Source of the DNA: JAKFWI01 sp035549875
GTDB taxonomy: Bacteria > Pseudomonadota > Alphaproteobacteria > Caulobacterales > Aquidulcibacteraceae
Assembly: GCA_035549875.1 (NCBI GenBank)
Contig: DASZPV010000008.1
Coordinates: forward strand, 1-64,000
Direction: 5' to 3'
Length of the DNA: 64,000 nucleotides
Below the pieces are notes generated by a model. The model had not been told where the DNA came from and did no database searches. It was given only the letters and a program-made list of their open reading frames with translations. The translations under genes and the position numbers were made by a program. Below, piece after piece: positions 8,832-17,167 of this stretch; within the stretch, counting starts at the first letter, position 1, and every line of letters begins with the position of its first letter.

Positions 8832-8883
8832 GGCCCAGATGCACCAGGCCCGCCGTCAGTTTTGACACACGGTCAGTTTGAAA

Positions 8884-8912
8884 TTGACAATTTGTTCCGG
8901 CCACTGTCAAAT
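8884..8912 (+). promoter_or_regulatory. Candidate sigma-70 promoter for the TonB-dependent receptor
   Basis: TTGACA at 8884-8889 and TCAAAT at 8907-8912 are separated by 17 bases, a good housekeeping-type promoter, 60 bases upstream of the receptor start. Several TGACA/TGTCA half-sites surround it (8872-8911), so a repressor or activator could bind here. The call is by eye only. Confidence 0.45.
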
Positions 8913-8971
8913 CGTGCCGTCCCCTACAATCGTACAACCTACAAAGGGGGGGCAAAGGTAGGGGGGCGATC

Positions 8972-11242
8972 ATGAACTTCAAATCCAAGATGATGTTTGG
9001 CGTCGGCGTGACCATGCTGACCTTGGCGGCGAATGGGACGGCGCAGGCGCAGGCGCAGTCGTCGTCCTCGTCATCCGCAATCGGCGAAGTCGTCGTCACG
9101 GCCACCAAGGCCGGCGTGACCAATCTGCAAAAGACGCCGCTGGCTGTTTCGGTTGTCGGCGGCGATGATCTGCAGGCCAGCCAGGTCGTCAACATCCGCG
9201 AACTGCAATCGCTGGTGCCCGCCCTTCGGGTCACTCAGAACAGCGCCGAAATGATCCTTTACGTTCGCGGCGTCGGCGGCCGGCAGATCGGCGGCGAATC
9301 CGGCGTGTCGATCTATGTCGATGGCGTCTATCTGAGCCGCCAATCGGCCGCGCTCAGCTCCAATTTCAACGATCTTGCGCGCGTCGAGGTCCTGAAAGGG
9401 CCGCAGGGAACGACGTTCGGCCGCAACTCGGCTGGCGGCGCGGTCAACTTCATCTCAAGGGCGCCCACGGACGAGTTCTCCATCCGCAGTACGATAAATG
9501 CCGGTAATTACCGTCTCTACGAACTATCGACGAACATTTCCGGCCCGATCGTCAAGGACAAGCTGCAAGGCAGCATCGCGCTTAGCCGCGTCAAGCATGA
9601 CGGCTATATCGAGAATATCGTTCCCGGCGGCCAAGACCTGGGCAAGGCCAACCGCTGGGCCGCGCGCGGACAATTGCGCTGGGAGCCCACCGACAGGATC
9701 GTGAACACGTTGCGCGCCGAGGTCGGCTACACCGACGAGGCGTGGGCGACGCGTACGGCGAACATCGTGGCTACGAATGATCCTCGTCTCGTCGGGCAGG
9801 CCAACAACTACAACGCCCCGCTCGCCAACTCGATTTTGGGCGATTATTCCAAAGTCGCTGTCGATCTACCGTCCCGCGATCGCGAACAGGCCTATGGGGT
9901 CAACGACGAGTTCGTCTTCACGATCAACGACAACATGACGCTCAGATCGCTGACCGCTTATCGCTCAGACAACAATTACTATCTGACCGATGGCGACGTA
10001 ACCGAACTCAGAGTGAATTGCTGCGGGAGCAATTACTACAACAATCACCACGTTAGCGAAGAGTTGAACCTCGAGCACAAGTTCGGCCGGCTCTCAGGCG
10101 TGGTGGGGCTTTACTATTACGACGAATATCTGCGTCAGCGGTCGAACACGGTGAACCCAGTGAGCGTCGCGCGCGCAACGGGGTCGCGGACCTTCCAAGA
10201 CTCGTTGTTCCCGACCACATCGGCGGCGATCTTTGTGCAGGAAACGTTCCAGATAACCGATTCCTTGAGCGTCCTTGCGGGCGCCCGCTACACGAAAGAG
10301 CGCAAGGGTTTCGATCAATTCATTCGCCAGGAAGTCTACAATCCGGGCTTCGCCAATGACCACACATTGTCGGGGTTCGGCCAGTTCACGGCCGTTACGC
10401 ATAAGTGGCTGGATCCGTTTACGCCGAAAATCGGCGTCAATTGGCAGGCGTCTGACAACGCCTTCTTCTATGCTTCAATCACCAAGGGCTACAAAAACGG
10501 CGGCTACAGCGCCAGCTCCTCGACGCTCTCAGGCGCGTATTTCGGCCCGGAAAACCTCTGGAGCTATGAAGTCGGGGCCAAGACCGATTGGTTCGACAAG
10601 CGCCTGCGCGCCAACATCTCGCTCTTCAAATACGACTACAAGGGGCTGCAGTTCACCACCGTGATCGGGCCGCAACTTACCGCCACGACCAATGCGGCGG
10701 CGGCCGAACTTGACGGGTTTGACGTGGAACTCACGGCCAAGCCCTCAAAAGGCCTGACTCTGACGGCGGACGCGAGCTTCCTTCCCAAGGCCGAGTACAC
10801 GGATTTCAAGACACTCAGCGCCTCGGCCAATTACCGGCCGTTTCTCGTCGCCCAAGGAGACCCTAAATTCAACAACGCAACGGGCGTTTACGACGCTTCG
10901 GGAAACCGTATCATCAATGCGCCGGAGGTCGCGATGACGGTGACCGCCCAGAAGGATTTCGATCTCGCGAACGGATCGATGTTCTTTGTGCGGGGTGAAT
11001 ATAACTACACGTCGCTCATCGATTCGGACGCGACCAATGTGAAGATCGCGCAGCAGCGCCCTGTCACTCTGACCCACGCTTCGTTCGGCTATGTGCCCAA
11101 AGGCGGGAAATGGGACTTGGCGTTCTGGGGCAGGAACCTCGGCAACAAGCAGTGGGTAAACCTGATCACGCCGACGCCGCGGCCGGTCGGCAACTCCGGC
11201 GCGCCGAGAACCTATGGCGTGCGCTTGAATTGGAATTATTGA
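8972..11242 (+). CDS. TonB-dependent outer-membrane receptor
   Basis: A 756-residue outer-membrane gated porin that imports a scarce ligand using TonB energy. It has a signal peptide (cleavage near AQAQAQS), a TonB-box-like GEVVVTATK at about residue 38, the plug domain (TPLAVSVVGGDDL to about residue 170, including VEVLKGPQGTTFGRNSAGGAVNFIS), then a beta-barrel of alternating aromatic strands ending YGVRLNWNY. The barrel resembles the large group of receptors for plant or aromatic compounds in Caulobacter/Sphingomonas relatives rather than a known siderophore receptor, but the ligand is not identifiable. There is no N-terminal signalling extension and no FecIR pair nearby. It follows the exported enolase-superfamily and binding-protein genes. 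Confidence 0.93.
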   Translation: MNFKSKMMFGVGVTMLTLAANGTAQAQAQSSSSSSAIGEVVVTATKAGVTNLQKTPLAVSVVGGDDLQASQVVNIRELQSLVPALRVTQNSAEMILYVRGVGGRQIGGESGVSIYVDGVYLSRQSAALSSNFNDLARVEVLKGPQGTTFGRNSAGGAVNFISRAPTDEFSIRSTINAGNYRLYELSTNISGPIVKDKLQGSIALSRVKHDGYIENIVPGGQDLGKANRWAARGQLRWEPTDRIVNTLRAEVGYTDEAWATRTANIVATNDPRLVGQANNYNAPLANSILGDYSKVAVDLPSRDREQAYGVNDEFVFTINDNMTLRSLTAYRSDNNYYLTDGDVTELRVNCCGSNYYNNHHVSEELNLEHKFGRLSGVVGLYYYDEYLRQRSNTVNPVSVARATGSRTFQDSLFPTTSAAIFVQETFQITDSLSVLAGARYTKERKGFDQFIRQEVYNPGFANDHTLSGFGQFTAVTHKWLDPFTPKIGVNWQASDNAFFYASITKGYKNGGYSASSSTLSGAYFGPENLWSYEVGAKTDWFDKRLRANISLFKYDYKGLQFTTVIGPQLTATTNAAAAELDGFDVELTAKPSKGLTLTADASFLPKAEYTDFKTLSASANYRPFLVAQGDPKFNNATGVYDASGNRIINAPEVAMTVTAQKDFDLANGSMFFVRGEYNYTSLIDSDATNVKIAQQRPVTLTHASFGYVPKGGKWDLAFWGRNLGNKQWVNLITPTPRPVGNSGAPRTYGVRLNWNY

Positions 11243-11256
11243 GCTAGAGACGAGCC

Positions 11257-11291
11257 CGGCGCCGGTCTTTTGATCGGCGCCGTTGCTTTTT
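11257..11291 (+). terminator. Intrinsic terminator between convergent genes
   Basis: CGGCGCCG at 11257-11264 and again at 11275-11282 form a perfect 8-bp GC stem with a 10-base loop, followed by TTGCTTTTT. It ends the receptor transcript and sits directly at the stop of the convergent antiporter gene. The upstream side has no T-tract for the other strand, so termination is best supported in the plus direction. Confidence 0.75.
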
Positions 11292-13011
11292 AGCCGATGA
11301 TTTCGCGGCGATCACGCATCGCTTGGGTGATTTCGCTGCGCGCCGGCGCCAGATCGCCCGCGCAGGCCGCGGTGACAATCGTGAACAGATGGTCGGCCTC
11401 AATGAGGCGGCTGACGCTCACATAATCTGCGCCGGCGCCATAAAGCGGCTCGATCTCGCTTAGCGCCTCGGCGTGCATAATGAGCTGTGCGCCTGGATTG
11501 ATTGTTCGGATCGCATGGGCGAGCCGAAGGTTGCTTGACCCTTTCAAAATCGTGTCAGGAATCGTGCACAAGATGACTTCGGCTGATTCAAGCCCGGCGT
11601 GGATCAGCGTGTCGCGCCGGCTGATATCGCCATAAAATACGCGGATGCCGCGCTTGCGTAGTTCGTGTCCGACAACCGGGTTGAAATCGACGACGACGAT
11701 CTGCTCAAGCAGTTCTGGATTGCGCCGTGTGAATTCCTCAAGCAGTGAACTGGCCGAAGTATAGAATCCGAGGAGATAGATTTTCCCGCCGGCTTGCGCG
11801 TGGCCATCGGCGGCGAGGCTGGTTTCGTCCAGATCGGCCATGCCAATGCGGCGCAAAGGCCCCTTCAGGGCGCGCGCCAGGCGATCCGAGTTCGTGATCG
11901 CGTAGGAAGAAATAACCGCCATGAACGCGAACGCGTAGAGGATGACGCCGATCGTCCGCTCGCCGATATGACCATAGGAGGCGCCGAGCGCGGCGATGAC
12001 AAGCGCGAACTCGCTGACCTGGCCCAGGTTAATCGTCGCCAGGGCGCCGCCCCTGACGCCCATGCGCTGAAAGTACAGCACCGGGAATACGACGAGACAT
12101 CGGCTGACGACGAGGACGAGGCCCAGCAACGCCCCGTCGCGGGCCAGTTCCAGGCTAGGTGCAGGAATTTGCATGCCGAGCGACACAAAGAACAGGGTGA
12201 CGAAGAAATCCCGCAGCGTGTTGACCCGCGACGCCAGGTCGAGCGTGTAGGGGAAGGTCGATAACGCCACGCCCGCAATCAGCGCGCCCATTTCGCGCGA
12301 AAGGCCAAGCCAGGCTGCAAAACCGGAGACGGCGAAACACCAGGCGAGTGCGCCGATCAGCACAAGTTCGGGCTGACGGGCCAGAGAGCGAAACAGCGAA
12401 GGCAGAATATAGCGGCTCACCGCGAAGGCTACGGCGACCAGCACGAGCACGCGGCCGAGCGCCAGCGCCATAGTCACCGCGGACGGATTGGCAAGCTGCC
12501 CCTGCAAAGCGAGAAACAGGATCGCGGCGAGATCCTGCATAACCAGCACGCCGAGCGTTACACGGCCGGCAAGGGTTTCAAGCTCGCGCTTGTCGTACAG
12601 AAGTTTGACGATGATGATTGTGCTGGAAAACGTCGCGGCGATGGCGAGGTAGAGCGCATCGAGCCGATCTGCGGCGAGCGAAAAGCCGGCGGCGGCGAAG
12701 GCGGCCACCGCGAACAGGAAGCACAATACAATCTGCAGAAAGGCCGTAACCGCGATCACTCGTCCGGCGCGCAATATTTTCTTCAGATCGATCTCTAGGC
12801 CGATCATGAAAAGCAGGAAGATAAGGCCCAGTTCGCCGATCGTCTGGACCGTCTCGCGATCCTGAACCCAGCCAAGCAGGAGAGGCCCGGCGATGGCGCC
12901 GGCGGCGAGATAGGCGACGATTGTGGGCTGACGCAGCCATTGCGCGAAAACCGCACAGGCGAACGCGGCCACCATGCAGGCGGAAATGTCGCTGATGAAG
13001 GACGTATGCAT
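11290..13011 (-). CDS. CPA2-family cation/proton antiporter with TrkA-N domain (KefB/YbaL type)
   Basis: A 573-residue membrane transporter of the monovalent cation:proton antiporter-2 family. Residues 1 to about 380 form roughly 12 hydrophobic spans, with LIFLLFMIGLEIDL, FSSTIIIVKLL and the conserved stretch SREMGALIAGVALS. Residues 405-573 are an RCK/TrkA-N-like domain (IVVVDFNPVVGHELRKRGI, FYGDISRRDTLIHAGLESAE). The expected nucleotide-binding GxGxxG is replaced by YLLGFYTSASSL, so NAD(H) binding may be lost or altered. It probably exports K+ or Na+ in exchange for protons. Its promoter should lie in 13012-13137, where no gene is seen. Confidence 0.87.
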   Translation of the reverse strand: MHTSFISDISACMVAAFACAVFAQWLRQPTIVAYLAAGAIAGPLLLGWVQDRETVQTIGELGLIFLLFMIGLEIDLKKILRAGRVIAVTAFLQIVLCFLFAVAAFAAAGFSLAADRLDALYLAIAATFSSTIIIVKLLYDKRELETLAGRVTLGVLVMQDLAAILFLALQGQLANPSAVTMALALGRVLVLVAVAFAVSRYILPSLFRSLARQPELVLIGALAWCFAVSGFAAWLGLSREMGALIAGVALSTFPYTLDLASRVNTLRDFFVTLFFVSLGMQIPAPSLELARDGALLGLVLVVSRCLVVFPVLYFQRMGVRGGALATINLGQVSEFALVIAALGASYGHIGERTIGVILYAFAFMAVISSYAITNSDRLARALKGPLRRIGMADLDETSLAADGHAQAGGKIYLLGFYTSASSLLEEFTRRNPELLEQIVVVDFNPVVGHELRKRGIRVFYGDISRRDTLIHAGLESAEVILCTIPDTILKGSSNLRLAHAIRTINPGAQLIMHAEALSEIEPLYGAGADYVSVSRLIEADHLFTIVTAACAGDLAPARSEITQAMRDRREIIG

Positions 13012-13137
13012 CGCCCGAACCTAGTCGGATCGGGCGCACGCTGGAAGCACTGCGAGAGTCGAACGGCGTTTCGGACCCTGCCCGACGCTGCGGCGCCTGG
13101 AAGCGGCTCACTACCGCGCGCGCCATTGGTGCCCCTG

Positions 13138-13989
13138 TCAGGGCTGAAGGGAGAGTTCGACTTTTCGGTTGCGCCAGTCATCCTCGCCCTTGCCGGCGAT
13201 CGGCTGGGATTCCCATCGCACTTGCACGGTCTTCTCGGGCACGCCAACGCCGGTCAGTATACCGGCGATCTTTTCCGCACGCCGTTGGGCCATCGATGCG
13301 GATTCCTTTATTTCCTCGCCATTTGAAAGGCGCGAACTGGCCATGTACCCGACGACGTAGATGCGCCTTGCCTTCGAGATACGCGCATAATCGGCCAATC
13401 GAAGCAGCGCGACCATGTCAGGCCCCGGGCCGCGATCGCTGTTGAAGGGGTAGGTGATCACGAGGGAGCGCGCCTCGAAAGGCGCGCTTGGCGGCGGAGG
13501 GGCTGGCGGGTCGGGGATTGCCGGGGCGACGGACAAGCGCGGATCGGCGGCGGCGCGTCGCGCCAGATCGGCGGCGAACGCGCGTTGCTCTGGCGTGCCG
13601 CTGTTAAACACGCCCCCTGCGGCGCCTTTGACCACGCCGTCGTAGGGGATGAACCCGTTACAGCTTTCGTCAATCTCAGGCAGAACGGAAGCGCGGCCCT
13701 CAATCGCGATCGCGCCGCAAACCGGCGCGCCGCCATTCACGCGGCCTTCGACCAGTACGCGATGCTTTAGTTGCGGTGATCCCCAGTCGGGCGGATTGGC
13801 CAAACCGTAACGCACGCCGCCATACTCGGCAAAGAAACAAAGATCGGCCTCAGGCCCTGCATCGCGTGCAATGGGACAGGCCAAAAAACTCACCGGCGTT
13901 CCAGCCGCCGGCTCGGCGGCGGCCGTTGCGGTAAAGCAGCAGGCGAAAGCGCCGGCGCACAAGGCTTGCAAGCGGGAAGGCCTGGCCAT
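13138..13989 (-). CDS. Secreted protein with C-terminal OmpA-like domain
   Basis: A 283-residue exported protein. The signal peptide is MARPSRLQALCAGAFACCF to about AAAEPAAG. The N-terminal 150 residues are unrecognised. A proline-rich linker (PAIPDPPAPPPPSAPFE) leads to an OmpA/MotB-like domain with ITYPFNSDRGPGPD, IYVVGYMASSRLSNGEE, MAQRRAEKIAGILTGVGVPEKTV and WRNRKVELSL, which would bind peptidoglycan. I start it at the ATG at 13989, which overlaps the stop of the cytochrome gene (TGATG). The longer frame to 14382 lies inside the cytochrome gene and is discarded. The overlap implies co-expression with the cytochrome. Confidence 0.75.
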   Translation of the reverse strand: MARPSRLQALCAGAFACCFTATAAAEPAAGTPVSFLACPIARDAGPEADLCFFAEYGGVRYGLANPPDWGSPQLKHRVLVEGRVNGGAPVCGAIAIEGRASVLPEIDESCNGFIPYDGVVKGAAGGVFNSGTPEQRAFAADLARRAAADPRLSVAPAIPDPPAPPPPSAPFEARSLVITYPFNSDRGPGPDMVALLRLADYARISKARRIYVVGYMASSRLSNGEEIKESASMAQRRAEKIAGILTGVGVPEKTVQVRWESQPIAGKGEDDWRNRKVELSLQP

Positions 13990-15566
13990 CACAGCGTGCT
14001 CATGAAATTGACGAGGTCGAGCTTTTCCTGCTCGTTGTAGCCAATGTTGAAGCGCCGATCGTAGAAGTCGACGAGTTCGCGCAGATTGGCCGCCGATCCG
14101 TTCATGAAATACGGCGCGCGCGCCGCGAGGCCGCGCAATTGCTGGGTCATTGACGCGCCTATATCGGCGCATTTGCCGGTGGTCAGCGCCCGGCCTGGAT
14201 CGTGCGAATAGATCACCCGGCCCAGATAGGATTGCGGCGGTGCGTCCGGCCGGCACACGAGCTTGAACAGCGGAAGATCGGGCCGCGCATTTGCCCATGG
14301 CATGTTGTTGAGGCCGAGATCCATATAGCCCGGCGCCAGGTCCATGCCCATCAACAGCGTGTTGTGGCAACCGCTGCCGCAAGAGCGCTTGAACGGATTA
14401 CCGAGCCCCTTGTCGTTGTACTTTCCAACGTCCTGAATCACGAAACGCCGCGTGTAAAAGAGTTCGGCGCCGCGCGCCACGGAGCGTTTGAATTCACGCT
14501 GGGCTTTTGCCGCGGGTGTTTCATCGGTCGGGACGGGCGGATCGGCCCACATCGCGAACGATCCAAAAATTCGGTTGATCGGGTTGTTGCCGAGCCGCGC
14601 GGGCGCGCCGTCCCTCAACGCTGCGGGTCCCAGGCCTGGGGGGGCGCCATCGCCCGTCAACGCGCCGCCGACCTTGTCATAATCTTGCGCCGCGTAGATC
14701 TGCTTTTCGAACGCCTCGATTTCGTCCAGTTGCTTCTTGCTGAGCGCGCCGTTGGCCTGAAGATGATGCAGCGCCGCGTCGCGCGCCTGGATTTTCAGCG
14801 TCAGGGCCCGCCCGTCCGACATAAGCTGGAGCGACGCAAAACCGCCGGTTTCGGGGTTCTTCGGCAGCAGGCTTTTATCGTTATAGAAAAGCACGTCGCT
14901 GGGCGGCACGCCGTGCGGCAATTCCAGCAGATATTTCATATTGGCCACCGGGCGCGGCCGGCGAAACACCGAAATCGTCGGCGTCTTGCTGGCAAGTCCG
15001 TATTGCGGATCGGTGTTGCATCCGGTCGGATCGGACACGATCTCGATTGAAAATTCCGGCTTGATCGGTGCGCCATCGGCGGCCCGAGGCGGCCAGGGCA
15101 AATAGATGCGGATCAGTCCGCGCTCCAGCAGCAGCGAATGCGAGGCGCGTTCGGCTTGCGGCAGGCTGGGGCAGTTTGAACCGTCAATCGCCGCAAACAG
15201 CGGATCGGTTCCGTTGGTGGCGTCCCACCTTTTGCGCGCCGTGCGGGCCGACAGGCTCATGCCGTCTGCGGGTTGATGACATGTTACGCAGGCCCGACCG
15301 TTTGGGCCGAGCGGTGTGAAGAAGGCATGGCCCTTCGTTGCGAACCCGCCGCTCGCATTGATGATGCGCAGGCGCCCGGTTTCATTGTCGTACGCGATGC
15401 TGGCGGGCATCGCGCGCCCCTCGCCTGGCGCCCACCAGGATTGATCGGCTGTCGGCGTCGCCAAGGCCTGTGATGCAATGACCAGCGCCAAGCCCGCCAC
15501 TACGGTCCCAAGGATCGCAACGCCGAAGAAATCCCGCTCTCGAAGGCGACTTGGCCTTTTGCTCAT
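13989..15566 (-). CDS. Cytochrome c peroxidase/MauG-like c-type cytochrome with a CX3CH motif
   Basis: A 525-residue periplasmic or membrane-anchored protein with an N-terminal hydrophobic segment (GVAILGTVVAGLALVIASQA). One standard haem motif is C93-V-T-C-H97. A second is C396-G-S-G-C-H401, which has three rather than two residues between the cysteines. The C-terminus has the cytochrome c peroxidase pattern: GLAARAPYFMNGSAANLRE, then LVDFY and a final EKLDLVNFMSTL. This suggests a two-haem electron-transfer or peroxidase-like protein, but its substrate is unknown. The usual PYFHxGS reads PYFMNGS here. It is cotranscribed with the OmpA-like gene. The protein is longer than classical peroxidases (about 330 residues) because of a large middle insertion. 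Confidence 0.75.
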   Translation of the reverse strand: MSKRPSRLRERDFFGVAILGTVVAGLALVIASQALATPTADQSWWAPGEGRAMPASIAYDNETGRLRIINASGGFATKGHAFFTPLGPNGRACVTCHQPADGMSLSARTARKRWDATNGTDPLFAAIDGSNCPSLPQAERASHSLLLERGLIRIYLPWPPRAADGAPIKPEFSIEIVSDPTGCNTDPQYGLASKTPTISVFRRPRPVANMKYLLELPHGVPPSDVLFYNDKSLLPKNPETGGFASLQLMSDGRALTLKIQARDAALHHLQANGALSKKQLDEIEAFEKQIYAAQDYDKVGGALTGDGAPPGLGPAALRDGAPARLGNNPINRIFGSFAMWADPPVPTDETPAAKAQREFKRSVARGAELFYTRRFVIQDVGKYNDKGLGNPFKRSCGSGCHNTLLMGMDLAPGYMDLGLNNMPWANARPDLPLFKLVCRPDAPPQSYLGRVIYSHDPGRALTTGKCADIGASMTQQLRGLAARAPYFMNGSAANLRELVDFYDRRFNIGYNEQEKLDLVNFMSTL

Positions 15567-15982
15567 CTTGTGTGGGTGTCCAGTCCAGCCGCCAACGCGG
15601 TCAGCTTATCTGAAAGCGCTTGCATTGAGAAGCCCTGCCGCCAATCCCTGGCGTGTGCTCCGGGGTGGTTCGGCTGTTGGCGGCGCCGCCAAGGCGTGGA
15701 TCCATCTACGGCGTCATCCCTACGTGGACCACAACTTCATCGGCGCCTCGCTTGAAGCAAATAGCGCGACCACAAAATGGTCATCGCGCGGGTCAACGCC
15801 ATCATAGATCGCGTTGTCGCCCTTCGCCGCCGGCGGCGAAGTAGCGCCGCAAGAACCGCCGAGCGCAAGCCGTTATCGGGCATAACCATCTCCATGATCC
15901 GCGTCGGCAGCCTAGACAATGGCGCGCCGAATTTTTAGGTTGCCCGGCGGCGGTGGGCCGGCGCCAGCCAGGAAATGATCAA
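15567..15982. other. 416-base region without a recognisable gene
   Basis: This gap separates the divergent cytochrome and CoA-transferase genes and should hold both promoters. Short open frames exist in several frames but none has a ribosome site or recognisable product. It contains a perfect 20-base palindrome at 15822-15841, annotated separately. Its base composition is like the coding DNA around it, so a decayed gene is possible. Confidence 0.6.
15822..15841. repeat. Perfect 20-base palindrome
   Basis: CTTCGCCGCC is followed at once by its exact reverse complement GGCGGCGAAG. There is no spacer, so it would make a cruciform or a dimeric-protein site rather than a good RNA hairpin. It lies 141 bases upstream of the CoA-transferase start. 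A chance GC-rich palindrome cannot be excluded. Confidence 0.5.
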
Positions 15983-17167
15983 ATGAAGGCCCTGGAGGGA
16001 ATTCGCGTCCTCGACCTTACTCACGCCCTGGCCGGCCCGTTCTGCACGTACCATCTCGGCCTCGTCGGCGCGGACGTCATCAAGATCGAAAAGCCCGATG
16101 GCGGCGATGATTTTCGCGATTTTGCGCGCCAGCCCGATTGGTCAGTCAGCCCCTCTTTCATCGCGGTGAACGGCGGCAAACGCTCCGTCACCGTGAATTT
16201 GAAAGCGCCAGAAGGGCTGGAGATCATCTACAGGCTGGCGAAGGTCGCCGACGTCGTGGTGGAGAACCAGCGTCCCGGCGCCGTCGATGAACTGAAAGTC
16301 GGCTGGTCCGATCTCAGCCGGATCAATCCGAAGCTGGTCTATTGCTCGATCTCCGGTTTCGGTCAGAGCGGCGAAATGAGCCGCTGGCCGGCCTACGACC
16401 ATACGATACAGGCGATGTCCGGAATGAGTTGGACCGGCGAAGACGGCGATACACCCTCGCAAGGGCGCGGGTTCAGCATTGATTGCTTCAGCGGCTACGT
16501 TGCATTTTCGAGCATTCTCGCCGCCCTGTTTCGTCGCGAGCGGACGGGCGAGGGCCAATATCTCGACGTGGCCATGCTAGATTCAAGCTTCGTTCTCATG
16601 GGCGTTGGAATTGTACGCCAGATTTTGACCGGCGATGAGATCAAAGCCACACAGCCGATTGTTCACGACCGGCCGACGGTCGGCGCGTTCAGGACCCGCG
16701 ATGGCTGGATATGGCTGAGTGCGAATTTCGATCACCAGTTCAAAAAGCTATGTGACGTGCTGGAGGCGCCGGAACTGGCGCAGGATAGGCGTTTCGCCAC
16801 GCGTGCGGCGCGCGATTCCAACGCGGCGGCGCTGCGTGCGCTGCTTGCGGAAAAAATAGCGCCACGTTCGGCGCCGGAACTGGAGGCCGTCCTCATGGCG
16901 GTCGGCTCGCCCGCCGTGCAGGTGCGCACGACGAGGCAGGCGCTGAGCCTCGCAAGTCTCACTGATCGGGATATGCTGTTGGAAACACAAACGGCAGAGG
17001 GAAAAAAAGCGACCGTCATGAACGCCGGCTTTGTCGCCAATGTCGATGGTCCGGGGATCGGATCATCCGGCATTCCGGCCCTGGGCGCCGATACCGATGA
17101 CGTGCTGCGCGAGCTTGGTTACGCATCCGACGCGATTACACGGTTGCGCCAGGCGGGGGCGATCTAG
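15983..17167 (+). CDS. Type III (CaiB/BaiF) CoA-transferase, FldA-like position
   Basis: A 394-residue family III CoA-transferase, an enzyme type that moves CoA between carboxylic acids by way of an aspartyl-CoA intermediate. The N-terminus MKALEGIRVLDLTHALAGPFC, then LGLVGADVIKIEKPDGGDD, and LVYCSISGFGQSG are diagnostic, and YLDVAMLDSS carries the probable catalytic aspartate region. I use the ATG at 15983, which has AGGAAA upstream; a frame to 15953 adds ten residues. It is the first gene of a tight operon with two dehydratase-like proteins and purU. The order CoA-transferase then two dehydratase subunits is that of phenyllactate dehydratase (fldABC), which suggests that it activates an acid for the next two proteins. 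Confidence 0.87.
   Translation: MKALEGIRVLDLTHALAGPFCTYHLGLVGADVIKIEKPDGGDDFRDFARQPDWSVSPSFIAVNGGKRSVTVNLKAPEGLEIIYRLAKVADVVVENQRPGAVDELKVGWSDLSRINPKLVYCSISGFGQSGEMSRWPAYDHTIQAMSGMSWTGEDGDTPSQGRGFSIDCFSGYVAFSSILAALFRRERTGEGQYLDVAMLDSSFVLMGVGIVRQILTGDEIKATQPIVHDRPTVGAFRTRDGWIWLSANFDHQFKKLCDVLEAPELAQDRRFATRAARDSNAAALRALLAEKIAPRSAPELEAVLMAVGSPAVQVRTTRQALSLASLTDRDMLLETQTAEGKKATVMNAGFVANVDGPGIGSSGIPALGADTDDVLRELGYASDAITRLRQAGAI

Noticed and set aside
13990..14382. N-terminal extension of the OmpA-like gene
   Set aside because: It lies wholly within the cytochrome gene in another frame; the internal ATG gives a proper signal peptide and a TGATG overlap.
15478..15807. Small plus-strand open frame of 109 residues in the gap before the CoA-transferase
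   Set aside because: It begins inside the cytochrome gene on the other strand, has no ribosome site and no recognisable product.
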